Notes: generated by a model not told the origin, from the sequence alone. Positions 27,201 through 35,261 are shown, counted from the first letter of the stretch. The stretch: 64,000 bases of DNA from an uncultured Myxococcales bacterium (GCA_903842345.1 CAIMLR010000039.1:62001-126000), one strand, 5' to 3'. Program-made: numbers and translations.

Positions 27201-27794
27201 CACGTGGAGGCATTGTTTGCCGCCCGCTGGACCGGACGTGCCCTCCGCGTCGGCGCAGATGTAGCCCTTGGGGCAGTCGCTGTTCGCCGTGCAGCCGCTG
27301 CCGCAGAAGCTGCCCGTCGTGCCGTACGCGATGCAGACCGCGGCGGGATTGAGCGCTTGGCATTCGCTGTCCTGCGCGCACGGGCGGCACAGCGCGGGCG
27401 GACCGTCGTCAACAGGCACCGTCGCGTCGCCCGCTGCGTCGATCGCCGCGTCGTCCGTTCCGTCGACCGCGGCATCGCCCACCGTCGCCGTAGCGTCATC
27501 GCTGTCACTGACAAGCGCGTCCGGGTTGACCGGCACGTCGCCATCCGCGGCATCGGCCGTGGCGTCGACGATCTCCTTGGCCGCGTCGCTGAACGCGTCG
27601 CCAGCGGGCGGAACGTCCGGAATGGCGTCCTTTCCTTGGCCCAAATCGGTCGAAATCACGTCAAATTTGGTCGTAAAACCGAGATCGCCGCCAAAAACGT
27701 CGTCAGCCGGCGCGTCGGCGGTTGGCGTGCCACATCCGGCAAGGGTCAGGACGGCGGCAACCGCCAAGAAAAGGGGGCGAACGGGGGCTTTCAC
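24207..27794 (-). CDS. Lipoprotein with nine MopE-type metal-binding motifs and RCC1-like repeats
   Basis: This 1195-residue surface lipoprotein has a lipobox at Cys21 (LTLAGC) and then an Asp/Ala-rich tether to about residue 130. A Cys-rich part follows (about 135-230). Next come nine copies of the E-x-C-N-x-x-D-D-N-C-N-G motif, most preceded by D-C-D/N-D..IHPGA; this is the MopE-type putative metal-binding repeat. Cys-rich CDDGN..C repeats follow (about 840-930). The C-terminal 250 residues hold RCC1-like repeats of the type C-A-x-x-x-D-G-x-x-x-C-W-G. Calcium or copper binding at the cell surface is inferred from the family. The gene ends 2 bp from the convergent pseudo-receiver gene. Confidence 0.9.
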   Translation of the reverse strand: MKAPVRPLFLAVAAVLTLAGCGTPTADAPADDVFGGDLGFTTKFDVISTDLGQGKDAIPDVPPAGDAFSDAAKEIVDATADAADGDVPVNPDALVSDSDDATATVGDAAVDGTDDAAIDAAGDATVPVDDGPPALCRPCAQDSECQALNPAAVCIAYGTTGSFCGSGCTANSDCPKGYICADAEGTSGPAGGKQCLHVSGECPCSAQATADGASTPCVAKNGVGTCQGKRTCLAGGLSACDAPAAVAEACNGMDDNCNGLTDELGATGCTSFYGDNDGDGIGAGAATCLCSNVGTSLAAGNTDCDDNNYAVYPGAPEICNDVDDNCNGVTDEGCDADGDGWCNQAASVVGTPKVCKFGGGDCNDSSAAIHPGQPDTCGNGVDDNCDGETDVAVGGPGCTAFYVDGDGDGYGAGVSQCSCGPTGAYTAAAGGDCDDGDASVHPKAQEICSNGKDDDCNGKQDEGAAVGCSSWYLDGDKDGYGAGAAACLCVSDANHTANKAGDCNDASAGIHPGAPEKCNNADDNCNGQTDEGPPVDCTTFYADGDKDGYGGDVAACLCAADAAHPVSIGGDCNDASSAIHPGATETCNTLDDNCNGQTDELGAKGCSSFHVDADLDGYGGQDVKCACAADPVYHTLDATDCDDTHASVHPGAPEICDGLDNNCDGVTDPAGLDTCSNFFYDGDTDGYGTTQALIKCMCAASGLWSSSVPGDCNDADSAIHPGATETCNGKDDNCDGSIDNGAGTVYFADGDGDTYGNPLVSLQSCSPVPTFVTNSLDCNDGKPLIHPGATEICDGVDNDCNGQTDEGLCDDANPCTVDACVPGSGCTHTVSTAACDDGSACTTGDSCATGTCKGTAVNCDDGNVCTTDACAAASGCSHGNNALACDDGNPCTGPDACSAGACKGAASSCDDSNVCTADACVPASGCTHTQICAGLPFADAGNTYAEGLNASGSLLAWGNAAAPPTGTYVQVSAGYSFACVVTAAGSMKCWGASTPSGLSTTQTGVKQVSVGNPQACVIKSDDTLKCWSTDTLQTTNVPTGAFSQVSCGYDHSCALRADGSVACWGGTTYKQTTVPAGETFSQISAGDFFTCGIRKSGSGIVCWGDNSSYAVSAAPNTGSFLSVGAGTSACAIRSDNTLTCWTTTGFGASTPPANTKWLSIGVGENNVCGVLTDKTVKCFGDNTNKVVTGVPTTGW

Positions 27795-27821
27795 GCGGCT
27801 CCTGTCATCACCCCGAACGCG

Positions 27822-28427
27822 TCATTGCTGTTCGCGGTGATTCTCACGCATGAGCGCGAGGAGCGCGCATGCCAGCAGGAAGCGAGTATCGACATTCTTG
27901 CCTTCCGCCGCCACCGTCAGCCGGTACTCTTTGACAAAAAAGCGGAAGACTTGGTCGACTTTTGCCACTTCTGCCTGCCCCAGCAGCACGCGCCAGTGGC
28001 CCAGCAGGATCGGAAAGATGCGCCGCAGCCAGGACAGGCCGACCTCTTCCAGCACGCCTTGGGCCTGCTCGCCCTGATCCAGCAGCTCCCACGTGTCGCG
28101 GACCATCGATTTCAGCCCGCGCGAACGCAGCGTGCCGATCCACTGGCCGGTCAGCGCGTCGGTCACGTCGTAGATGCGGTTGATCGCGATGATCTGCCGC
28201 GCCTGGATCGTCGCCACTGGTTGCTGCATCGCTTCATCGCCAAAAATCTGGAACTGCTCGCGCATGCGCATCAGCGGGTGGCGCACGTAGGCGATGAGCT
28301 GACCGCCCGCGTCAAAGACGCGAAACGTGCGATTGAAGAACGAAATCCACGGTCGCCGCACGGTGTAAACGCCATCGGGCACGGCAGGAACGATGGCAGC
28401 ACGCGGCGGGGCATAAGCGGAATCCAT
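27822..28427 (-). CDS. LURP-one/scramblase-like (tubby-fold) protein
   Basis: The 201-residue product has short beta-strand units, such as TFRVFDAGGQLIAYVR, EQFQIFGDEAMQQPVATIQ, DVTDALTGQWIGTLR and ILLGHWRVLLG. This pattern resembles LURP-one-related or phospholipid-scramblase-like tubby-fold proteins. One hydrophobic helix lies near the C-terminus (FLLACALLALM). GGAGG 8 bases before the ATG fixes the start. It follows the GH92 gene by 20 bp on the same strand, so they are likely co-transcribed. Lipid or membrane binding is a guess from the fold. Confidence 0.55.
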   Translation of the reverse strand: MDSAYAPPRAAIVPAVPDGVYTVRRPWISFFNRTFRVFDAGGQLIAYVRHPLMRMREQFQIFGDEAMQQPVATIQARQIIAINRIYDVTDALTGQWIGTLRSRGLKSMVRDTWELLDQGEQAQGVLEEVGLSWLRRIFPILLGHWRVLLGQAEVAKVDQVFRFFVKEYRLTVAAEGKNVDTRFLLACALLALMRENHREQQ

Positions 28428-28447
28428 TGTCGAACCTCCGGACAGGG

Positions 28448-30778
28448 TTACGGACAGGCGTTGGCGCCCCAAGTGCTGTCGCCCGGCGTGAGCGTCAACT
28501 CCAAAAAGCCGCCTTGCGCCAGCGCGCTGTGGGCGATGCGCGGCTCAGTCAGCGGCTGGCCATTCCATTTGGCGCTGACGATGTGCGTGGCGGTCGGCGC
28601 GCCCGGCGCTTCCACGCGCACGATCTTGCCGCCGACGTTGATCTCCGCGCGGGCAAAGAGCGGCGCTGTCAGCGTGTAGTACCCGTCGCCTGGCGCGACC
28701 GGGTAGAGGCCCAGCGCGGCGAAAACCAGCCAGCCGGACATCGCGCCCGCGTCGTCGTTGCCGGGCAGCCCGTCCGGCGTCGTGTTGAACTGCCCGGCCA
28801 GCAGCTTGTGCACGCGATCGCTGGCCAGATCCGGCCGGCCCACGTCGACGTAGAGCCACGGCGCGTGAAAGTCCGGCTCGTTGCCCATGTCAAAATGGCC
28901 GCCGTCAAAGAAGTCATTGAGCCGCTGCAGCGTCGCCGCCCGCCCGCCGATCTTCGCCACCAGCCCGCAGCGGTCCTGCGGCACGAGCCACTCGTAGATC
29001 CACGCGGTCGCTTCCGTGAAGCCGACTGTGCCCGCCGGGTCGAACGGCTCGTTCCAACTGCCGTCCTCCGCGCGCAGCTGCGGGTAGCCGTGCGGGCCCC
29101 AGGTGTTCTGCCAATTGTTGCCGCGCGGCGCCATTTGCTTGGCCAGATCCGCGTTGCCCATGGCCTGCGCGTACTGGCCCAGACACCAGTCGGCGTAGCT
29201 GTGTTCCAACGTCATGGACGCGCCCTGCATCAGGTCGCACTCCTGCGGCACCCAGCCATTTTGGACGTAGAACGGCGGCGAGCCTTGGTTGAAATAGCCG
29301 CAAATGCCTTCCTGGTAGGGATTGATCGAATCCGTCATCGCGCCGTGCTGCATCGTCGCCATCGCCGCTGCGGTGTCAAAGTCCTTCAGGCCCTTGACGA
29401 CGGCGTCCGCCATCACGCAAAACGTGAAATTGCCCGTCATCACGCGGGAATCGCCGGTCGCCTGCCAGGGACATTTGGGCAGGTAGCCCTCCGGCCCCGT
29501 CATCCACACAAGCGATTGCAGCATGTCGCCAACGACCTCCGGCTGGATCAGCGTCAGCAGCGGATGGACCGTGCGCGTGGTGTCCCAGACGCACCAGTCG
29601 TCGGTGTAGAAGTGCTTGCCGCCGGTCGATTGGACTTGCGCGACTTCCTTGCTGCCGTTCCAGAACTGGCCGTCTTCCGTGTAGTCCGCCGGCTGGAGCA
29701 TCGCGTGGTAGACGGCGGTGTACAGGCGCGTGCGCTCGACCGCGTCCGTCGTCTCAATCTGGATGCGCGACAGCAGCCCGTTCCACTCGGCGTGCGCCGC
29801 CGCGACAACGCCCTCAAACGTCGCGGTCGTCATCTCGTCCTGCAGGTGTTTCTGCGCCAGCGCATCGGAAATCAGCGACACACACACCCGCGCGTGAATC
29901 GTCTGCGGGGTCGCGCTCTGCCACTCCAACCACGCGCCGGAATCTGCGCCATCGGCCAGCGTGCCGGCGATCTCCTTGCGGCCCTGCCAGACGCCTGACG
30001 CCGTGGGCGGCGCGCTGAAGCGCACGTGGGCGTAGAGGCTCGACAGCCCAACGATCGGCTTCTTGTCCTGCAACAGGCCGCTGATCGCCGGGTGCACGTT
30101 GTAGTCGCCGCGGCCGCTCACGGTGTCGCCCGCGATCTGGACGTGACCACCGACGCTCTTGCCGCGCGTGTGGCCGTAATCCACCAGCACGCGCGCGGTC
30201 CCGGCCGGGAACTGGTACTTGTGCCAGCCGCAATGCCGCGTCACGCCCAACTCGACCGCGATGTCGTGCTCCGGCAGCGTCACAGCGTACCGCCCTGGCG
30301 TGGCGATCTGCGTGGCGCGGTCATACGTCGCGGCGTACTCGTCTTCCTGCACGGTGCGCGTGCCCATCGTCGGCATCAGCGCGATCTGGCTGTAACCGTA
30401 GGCGCTGCCGCCCGGGCCATCCAAGTGCGTGTGCGAAAACGTCTGAATCTTCTGGGCATTCCATTGGTAGCCCTTGATGTCCTGCGTGCCGTTGTCCGTA
30501 TCCGGACCCAGCTTGACCATGCCGTGGGGCAGCGTGACGCCAAAAAAGACGTTGCCGCTGCCGTCGGTGCCAATGCGCGGATCGACGGCCGTCGTCGGAT
30601 CGCCGGCGAGAACGAGCGCCGGCAAGTCGGGCTTGTAGGCCGGAACGTCGGCGGTGACATCGGCGGCAGCGTCCGCATCGTCACCTGCGGCAACATCGGT
30701 ATCGACCGCCGTGGCGGTCTGGCCGCATGCGCTCAGCATCAACAGCGGGAACATCGCAAGGGAGTGAAGAACTTTCAT
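28448..30778 (-). CDS. GH92 family alpha-mannosidase lipoprotein
   Basis: The 776-residue lipoprotein (Cys18 in MLSACG, Asp/Ala-rich tether to about residue 50) belongs to glycoside hydrolase family 92. These are calcium-dependent exo-acting alpha-mannosidases. Family landmarks are VDPRIGTDGSGNVFFG near the N-terminus, the YTDDWCVWDTTR block, ECDLMQGASMTLEHSYADW, GNEPDFHAPWLY, and the calcium-site segment GNDDAGAMSGWLVF. The whole family length is present, so it should act outside the inner membrane on mannose-containing glycans. The scramblase-like gene follows closely on the same strand. Confidence 0.93.
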   Translation of the reverse strand: MKVLHSLAMFPLLMLSACGQTATAVDTDVAAGDDADAAADVTADVPAYKPDLPALVLAGDPTTAVDPRIGTDGSGNVFFGVTLPHGMVKLGPDTDNGTQDIKGYQWNAQKIQTFSHTHLDGPGGSAYGYSQIALMPTMGTRTVQEDEYAATYDRATQIATPGRYAVTLPEHDIAVELGVTRHCGWHKYQFPAGTARVLVDYGHTRGKSVGGHVQIAGDTVSGRGDYNVHPAISGLLQDKKPIVGLSSLYAHVRFSAPPTASGVWQGRKEIAGTLADGADSGAWLEWQSATPQTIHARVCVSLISDALAQKHLQDEMTTATFEGVVAAAHAEWNGLLSRIQIETTDAVERTRLYTAVYHAMLQPADYTEDGQFWNGSKEVAQVQSTGGKHFYTDDWCVWDTTRTVHPLLTLIQPEVVGDMLQSLVWMTGPEGYLPKCPWQATGDSRVMTGNFTFCVMADAVVKGLKDFDTAAAMATMQHGAMTDSINPYQEGICGYFNQGSPPFYVQNGWVPQECDLMQGASMTLEHSYADWCLGQYAQAMGNADLAKQMAPRGNNWQNTWGPHGYPQLRAEDGSWNEPFDPAGTVGFTEATAWIYEWLVPQDRCGLVAKIGGRAATLQRLNDFFDGGHFDMGNEPDFHAPWLYVDVGRPDLASDRVHKLLAGQFNTTPDGLPGNDDAGAMSGWLVFAALGLYPVAPGDGYYTLTAPLFARAEINVGGKIVRVEAPGAPTATHIVSAKWNGQPLTEPRIAHSALAQGGFLELTLTPGDSTWGANACP

Positions 30779-30858
30779 GGCCGCATGGTTTCCCGTGTTG
30801 GCCGGCTTGGCAAGTGGCGGCTGCCGCGAGGGCAGACTAAACCGGCGGACCTTGGTGC

Positions 30859-30936
30859 GGTACCGAAGTTCGTCGGTCAGACCTGTTGGCTTTCGGACTG
30901 GGACCGGGCGCGTGCACCGCCGGCGGCACCCCACGG
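30859..30936. repeat. Dispersed intergenic repeat, copy A
   Basis: About 78 bp between the divergent GH92 and ferredoxin genes resemble 40476-40555. The 3' part (30881-30936 against 40500-40555) is identical at 46 of 56 positions, with no gap. The 5' part aligns with two single-base gaps. The best-preserved part is ACCTGTTG..TTTCGGACTGG. No reading frame is shared. The rest of this 220-bp intergenic region holds nothing I recognise. Confidence 0.7.
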
Positions 30937-30998
30937 ATCGCAGACGGATGATCTCGAGCTCAGGTCAGGGTGTATAAGCTGCCTACGGAGGAGTTTCC

Positions 30999-31289
30999 AT
31001 GTCGCAAGCATCCAAGTGCCGTACGCCAAACCTCGTGATCCCGCTGATCGACATCAACAAGTGCGAGGGCAAAGCCGATTGCCTGCGTGTGTGTCCGCAC
31101 GGCGTTTTCGAAATGGCGACGTTGACGGCCGAACACAAGGCGAAGATGTCGCTGATCGGCCGACTGAAGGCGCGCGTGCACGGCAATCGCCAAGCGTTCG
31201 CGGTGCATCTGGACGCGTGTCACGCGTGCGGCGTATGCGTGACGGCGTGCCCGGAGCGCGCGATCAAGTTGGTGAAGGTGGACGCGTAG
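30999..31289 (+). CDS. 4Fe-4S ferredoxin-type protein
   Basis: The 96-residue protein has a degenerate first motif (C22, C29, C33 in KCEGKADCLRVCPHG) and a full C-x2-C-x2-C-x3-C-P motif (HACGVCVTACP) near the C-terminus. It therefore binds iron-sulfur clusters and should carry electrons in the cytoplasm. An insert of about 35 residues lies between the motifs. AGGAG precedes the ATG. The neighbours are envelope genes, so its redox partner is unknown. Confidence 0.85.
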   Translation: MSQASKCRTPNLVIPLIDINKCEGKADCLRVCPHGVFEMATLTAEHKAKMSLIGRLKARVHGNRQAFAVHLDACHACGVCVTACPERAIKLVKVDA

Positions 31290-31356
31290 CGGCGGCGGAC
31301 GAAGCGGGCGCGCGGCATCGGCTGCAGGAGGACGCGGCGGGTCCGGGGGACTGCGC

Positions 31357-31377
31357 GGCGGGGGACAAGCCCCCGCC
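31357..31377 (-). terminator. Strong hairpin after the OmpA gene
   Basis: GGCGGGGG pairs with CCCCCGCC over a 5-base loop, directly after the OmpA stop at 31378 and before the convergent ferredoxin stop at 31289. There is no T-run, so it may act as a bidirectional block or an mRNA 3' stabiliser. Confidence 0.55.
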
Positions 31378-32490
31378 CTACTTGTCGGCGGGCAGGAAGT
31401 TGAACTCGACGCGGCGGTTCTTCTCGTACGCAGCCTTGTTCTTGGCCGGGTCGAGCGGGCGGTCCGGACCAAAGCCCACCGGCACCAGGCGGCTGCGGCC
31501 AATCCCGCGCTCCACCAGCGCCGCCACGACCGACGACGCGCGCGCCTGGCTGAGCTTCTTGTTCTTCTTGGCGTTGCCGGTCGAGTCCGTGTGGCCCTCC
31601 ACCTGCACGCGCACTTCGCTCTTCTCTTTGAGCGCCGCGGCGCATTCGTCCAGAATCTTGATGCTCACGTCGCCGACGATCGTCGCCTTGTTCACTGCGA
31701 ACTGAATCTGCTTCTTGAAGACGATCTTGTCGTTCTCAACTTCGATCGTGTCGTACTTCTTCGGCTCCGGCGGCGGCGGCGGCAGCTCGTCCGGGCAGCC
31801 GTCCATGTCGTCCAAACCGTTGAACGTCTCGGGCTTGTCCGGGCATTTGTCGTCGTGGCTCGGGAAGTCGATGATGCCGTCGCCGTCGTTGTCCACGTCC
31901 GGGCACCCGTCCGCGTCCTCAAAGCCGTCCTTGTCCTCGGCGTAGTTCGGGCATTTGTCCTTGGCGTCGTCGATGCGGTCGTTGTCGTTGTCGTTGTCCG
32001 GGCAACCGTCTTCGTCGAGGAAGCCGTCCTTGTCCTCGGGCTGATCCGGGCAACGGTCAAACTGATCCTTGATGCCGTCGTTGTCGCGATCGTATTCCGG
32101 GCATCCGTCGTCGTCTTCGTCGTTGTCAAAGTCCTCGGGATCGTCCGGGCACTTGTCCGCCGCGTCGCAAATCCGGTCGCCGTCGCGGTCCGGGCAGCAG
32201 CCCTTCTGGTCCTTGACCGCCGCAGCCTTTTCCGTGTGCTCTTTGGCAATGCTCAGGTTGTGACCCGCGCTCAGCATGTCGCCGTAGCTCGATTCCAGGT
32301 TGGCAAAATCGAGAAACGCTTCCGCGAGCGCCAGATCCTTGGGCGCGCAGTAGTACGCCGGAACTTTGACCTGGCGAATCGTCTCACTGAGTTTGGCCGA
32401 TTCTTCCTGCACTTCCCCGCCCGTGGCGCAGGCCGTGGCGAAAAAGGTCATGGCAATCAGGAGCAGCAGGTGCCGAAGGCTAGCGCTCAT
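31378..32490 (-). CDS. OmpA-family lipoprotein with thrombospondin type-3 repeats
   Basis: This 370-residue protein has a signal ending in FFATAC (lipobox-like), then a helical region to about residue 95. A long Asp-rich series of TSP3-type calcium repeats (C-P-D-D..DNDGDGI.D...C-P) runs through about residues 98-245. The C-terminal OmpA peptidoglycan-binding domain has VEGHTDSTGN and the LSQARASSV segment. It anchors the outer membrane to the cell wall. The start is chosen from AGGGGGG before the ATG, with the frame open further upstream. It overlaps the upstream DUF4398 gene by 4 bp (ATGA), so the two are one operon. Confidence 0.93.
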   Translation of the reverse strand: MSASLRHLLLLIAMTFFATACATGGEVQEESAKLSETIRQVKVPAYYCAPKDLALAEAFLDFANLESSYGDMLSAGHNLSIAKEHTEKAAAVKDQKGCCPDRDGDRICDAADKCPDDPEDFDNDEDDDGCPEYDRDNDGIKDQFDRCPDQPEDKDGFLDEDGCPDNDNDNDRIDDAKDKCPNYAEDKDGFEDADGCPDVDNDGDGIIDFPSHDDKCPDKPETFNGLDDMDGCPDELPPPPPEPKKYDTIEVENDKIVFKKQIQFAVNKATIVGDVSIKILDECAAALKEKSEVRVQVEGHTDSTGNAKKNKKLSQARASSVVAALVERGIGRSRLVPVGFGPDRPLDPAKNKAAYEKNRRVEFNFLPADK

Positions 32491-32912
32491 TTGCCCCCCT
32501 TCGGTGCCGGTGCGGCAGCAGGCGCGGGTGCGACGGGCGCCATCGAACCCGGAACAACGGGCGCCTTGGGCGCAACCGGTTCCTTGGGCGCGAACTTCAG
32601 CAGGCGCGCTTTGCGTTCCTTGCCCAAGCGCGCGACGTCCTGCGCCTTCTCCGCAGCCAACTGCGCCAACTTGGCATATTCCGCGGCCTGCTCGTACATC
32701 CCTTCGCCCGTCAGCTTTTTGGCTTTCTGGAAGTAGGATGTCGCCCGCGTGTACTCGTAAGGCGCGAATTCTTCGCCTTCCAATTTCGTGGCTTCGTCGA
32801 GTTGTTTCTGGGCATCGCCGAGCGACTGCTGCGTGGAAACCGCGCCACAGCCGAGCGCGGAAAACACCAGCGCCGCGCAAGCGAGCGCACGCGTGAAAGC
32901 CGCATTTTGCAA
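32487..32912 (-). CDS. DUF4398 lipoprotein
   Basis: The product carries a lipobox (FSALGC, Cys22 if translation starts at the TTG at 32912) and then a helical DUF4398 region with AQKQLDEATKLEGEEFAP and YEQAAEYAKLAQLAAEKA. The C-terminal 40 residues are Pro/Ala/Lys-rich. The start is uncertain: no ATG fits, and the frame is open to a TTG at 33044. The TTG at 32912 gives a textbook signal sequence but a weak ribosome-binding site. DUF4398 lipoproteins are regularly paired with OmpA genes, as here, where the stop overlaps the next start (ATGA). Confidence 0.8.
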   Translation of the reverse strand: MQNAAFTRALACAALVFSALGCGAVSTQQSLGDAQKQLDEATKLEGEEFAPYEYTRATSYFQKAKKLTGEGMYEQAAEYAKLAQLAAEKAQDVARLGKERKARLLKFAPKEPVAPKAPVVPGSMAPVAPAPAAAPAPKGGK

Positions 32913-33151
32913 CCGATTTCGGCGGGCAACGGCTGGGCGAACGATGGCGTCCAAGATGGTTCTCCGCGCGAGGTTGAGCGCGCCAAGGCCAGCGGCATCA
33001 AGCTCCAAGCTCGCTACTTTCACCGCGGGTCGCCGCCCTGTCAAGCTGACCGCCCGTTTCCACGGCGAATGCGGGCGTGAAACGCACTTGTCAGCAGGCT
33101 ATGCGCTAGGCCAAGATGCGCGTGCTGCGGCGTCGCCCGGCACGGAGATTC

Positions 33152-33775
33152 ATGGCGCACTCGTCCTCGTTTCGCCTGCGCACGTTGATCACTGTGAGCG
33201 CCGTCCTGGCGTTCGCAGCGCTTGGCGGCTGCAAGAAAGTACAAGCCGATCGACAGCTTACCGCCGCTGAAAAGCAGGCCAACACCGCCATTGAAAAGTA
33301 CTCGGCAGCATCAGCGGAGGCCAATGCCGCCCACCAGGCTGTCCTGCAGAGCTTTGAGCAAGCCAACCACGCGAGCGATTTGACCCTGTACAAACAGGCG
33401 CTCCGCGAAAAAGTGCTGCCGGCGATGGACAGTTTTGTCGAGCGCCTGAAGAAGATGCCGACGGAAACGCCGGAGCTCAAGCGGATTCACAGCGAGCTGC
33501 TGGACGCCTACCAAATGGCGCGCGGCGAGATCGACGCGTTTGAGCGCGAGCTGGATGGGGTCGACGGGCTGGCGAAGTTTGGCGACATTCGCAGTCGGCT
33601 ACAGACGGGCGTGCGCACGTACCGCGAGTCGCTTGCCGCCTACTATGCCGCCAACAAACGCCAGCTGAAGCTCGACGGACGCACCGCTGAGTCCACCAGC
33701 CACGCGCCGGAAGCCGCGACGCCCACCGCTGCGGCGATCACGACTGCGGCAAACGCGTCGGCCACGGGACAATAG
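33152..33775 (+). CDS. Hypothetical lipoprotein
   Basis: The 207-residue product starts after a GGAG box and has the lipobox FAALGGC, with Cys27 as the likely lipidation site. It is largely alpha-helical with alternating charged residues (LTAAEKQANTAIEKY, LYKQALREKVLPAMDSFVERL), and ends in an Ala/Thr-rich tail. An upstream ATG at 33116 was rejected since it lacks a ribosome-binding site. No family is recognised. It diverges from the DUF4398-OmpA operon and precedes the prenyltransferase gene by 19 bp. Confidence 0.65.
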   Translation: MAHSSSFRLRTLITVSAVLAFAALGGCKKVQADRQLTAAEKQANTAIEKYSAASAEANAAHQAVLQSFEQANHASDLTLYKQALREKVLPAMDSFVERLKKMPTETPELKRIHSELLDAYQMARGEIDAFERELDGVDGLAKFGDIRSRLQTGVRTYRESLAAYYAANKRQLKLDGRTAESTSHAPEAATPTAAAITTAANASATGQ

Positions 33776-33794
33776 TCCTCATTCTGGAACGCCT

Positions 33795-34769
33795 GTGACC
33801 GAACACCTGCCCGCCAACTTGCCCTCACACGACCTGCAAGCGCCGTCGCTCGGCTCGGAACTGCGGGCGTTGTGGCAGACGATGCGGCCGCACCAGTGGA
33901 TCAAGAACGTCTTTGTGCTGGTGCCGCTGGTCTTTGCCGGCCCGGAACTGCTGGCGCAGCAGAAGCTGAGCGCGGTGATGGTCGGGCGCGTGGCGCTGGC
34001 GATGCTGTGCTTTTGCATGGCTTCAAGCGCGACGTACGTGCTGAATGATCTGCTGGATGCCGAAGCGGATCGCGCGCACCCGGTCAAGCGCTTGCGGCCC
34101 ATCGCGGCGGGACGGCTGCGCGAACCGCGGGCGAAATTCTGGCTCGGCGTGCTGCTGGCCCTGGACGCACTTCTGACCACGGCGATCGCGATCTGGGTCG
34201 GCGAGACAGGTTGGGTCTACGCTCTGGCGATTGCCGGCTATTTTGTGCAGAACCTCGCGTATTCGCTGGGCCTCAAGCGCGTGGCCTACGTCGATGCGGC
34301 GATTATCGCGACCGGTTTTCTGCTGCGCGTGCTGGCGGGATCGGCCGCAGCGCCGGTGCAGGCGTCCCACTGGCTGCTGGCATGCACCGCGCTGCTGGCG
34401 ATGTTCCTGGCCCTGGGCAAGCGCAAGCATGAAGTGCTGACTTCGGACGTGAAGCACCGCGCGAACCTCAAGGTTTATCGGCTGTCGCACCTGAACTTCG
34501 CGCTGGCGCTGCTGGCCCTGCTCACCTCCGCGGCCTACCTGTTCTACACGCTGGACCCGGAGACGGTCTTCCGCTTTCACACCGCGCGCCTGCCGTGGAC
34601 GACGCCGTTTGGGGTCTTTGGCCTCTGGCGCTTCTCGCAGTTGCTGGACGCGCGGGATACGGCGCACAGCCCGACGGAGCGGATGCTGCGCGACACGCCG
34701 TTCCTCGTGAACCTCGTGGCCGGGACGCTGACGGTTGGCCTGCTGATCTACGGCGTGCTGCCGGAATGA
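33795..34769 (+). CDS. UbiA-family prenyltransferase, decaprenyl-phosphate phosphoribosyltransferase-like
   Basis: The GTG start gives 324 residues with about eight or nine membrane helices. The UbiA signature NDLLDAEADRAHPVKRLRP contains the metal-binding N-D-x-x-D-x-x-x-D, preceded by RPHQWIKNVFVLVPLV and followed by YSLGLKRVAYVDAAII. This pattern fits the DPPR-synthase subgroup, which attaches phosphoribose to a polyprenyl phosphate at the inner membrane. DPPR-based arabinose pathways need further enzymes (such as DprE1/2), which are absent here, so the acceptor and donor are not certain. Its stop overlaps the next start. Confidence 0.85.
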   Translation: MTEHLPANLPSHDLQAPSLGSELRALWQTMRPHQWIKNVFVLVPLVFAGPELLAQQKLSAVMVGRVALAMLCFCMASSATYVLNDLLDAEADRAHPVKRLRPIAAGRLREPRAKFWLGVLLALDALLTTAIAIWVGETGWVYALAIAGYFVQNLAYSLGLKRVAYVDAAIIATGFLLRVLAGSAAAPVQASHWLLACTALLAMFLALGKRKHEVLTSDVKHRANLKVYRLSHLNFALALLALLTSAAYLFYTLDPETVFRFHTARLPWTTPFGVFGLWRFSQLLDARDTAHSPTERMLRDTPFLVNLVAGTLTVGLLIYGVLPE

Positions 34770-35173
34770 AACGCGTGCTTGCCCTGTGCCTGACGCTTGG
34801 GTTGACGGCGTGCGGCGCTGCCGATGCCAACGCTCCGGAAAATCCCGTGCGCGCGGCGCTGGAGCAGTCGGTTGCTGGCCTGGATACGCAAACGCCGCTG
34901 ATCCTGCGCTACAACCCCGCCGCGTGCGCGTGCCCGCCTGCGGAAGTGCGCCTGGGCGGCCAATGGCTGCGCGCGGAACTGACGGGCGACAGCGCCGTCC
35001 AAACCTGGCTGGCCAGTCTTGCCCGGACGCCGCCGGAGAACCTGCCCGTGGCGCTGCAGGTGCTGGGCCAGATCGAGCGCGACGTCCTGCGCACGCCGCA
35101 GGGCAGCTACGCGGTGCGGATTGAAGTCGGCAAGATCCTCGGTCCGCCAGCGCCGACAACGCCGGCGAAGTGA
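34766..35173 (+). CDS. Hypothetical small lipoprotein
   Basis: The 135-residue protein overlaps the prenyltransferase stop by 4 bp (ATGA). The lipobox LGLTAC puts the lipidated Cys at 16. The mature part has a short Cys-containing segment (YNPAACACPPAEV) and an amphipathic region, then a Pro-rich end. No known family. Translational coupling to the prenyltransferase suggests related work at the envelope. Confidence 0.65.
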   Translation: MKRVLALCLTLGLTACGAADANAPENPVRAALEQSVAGLDTQTPLILRYNPAACACPPAEVRLGGQWLRAELTGDSAVQTWLASLARTPPENLPVALQVLGQIERDVLRTPQGSYAVRIEVGKILGPPAPTTPAK

Positions 35174-35261
35174 GCGGCAAATCGTCCGAAATGTTGACGT
35201 CCGCGCCAGCCCTGCCCACAGTTGCGCGCGCGCGGCGTCGCCGCAGTCATCGAGGTATCGC

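Noticed and set aside
25011-28679. 1222-codon plus-strand open frame
   Set aside because: It is opposite the MopE/RCC1 lipoprotein; its repetition only reflects the Cys/Asp codon repeats of the real gene.
32912-33044. Longer start for the DUF4398 gene at the TTG at 33044
   Set aside because: It would put over 40 residues before the signal sequence, and there is no ribosome-binding site there.
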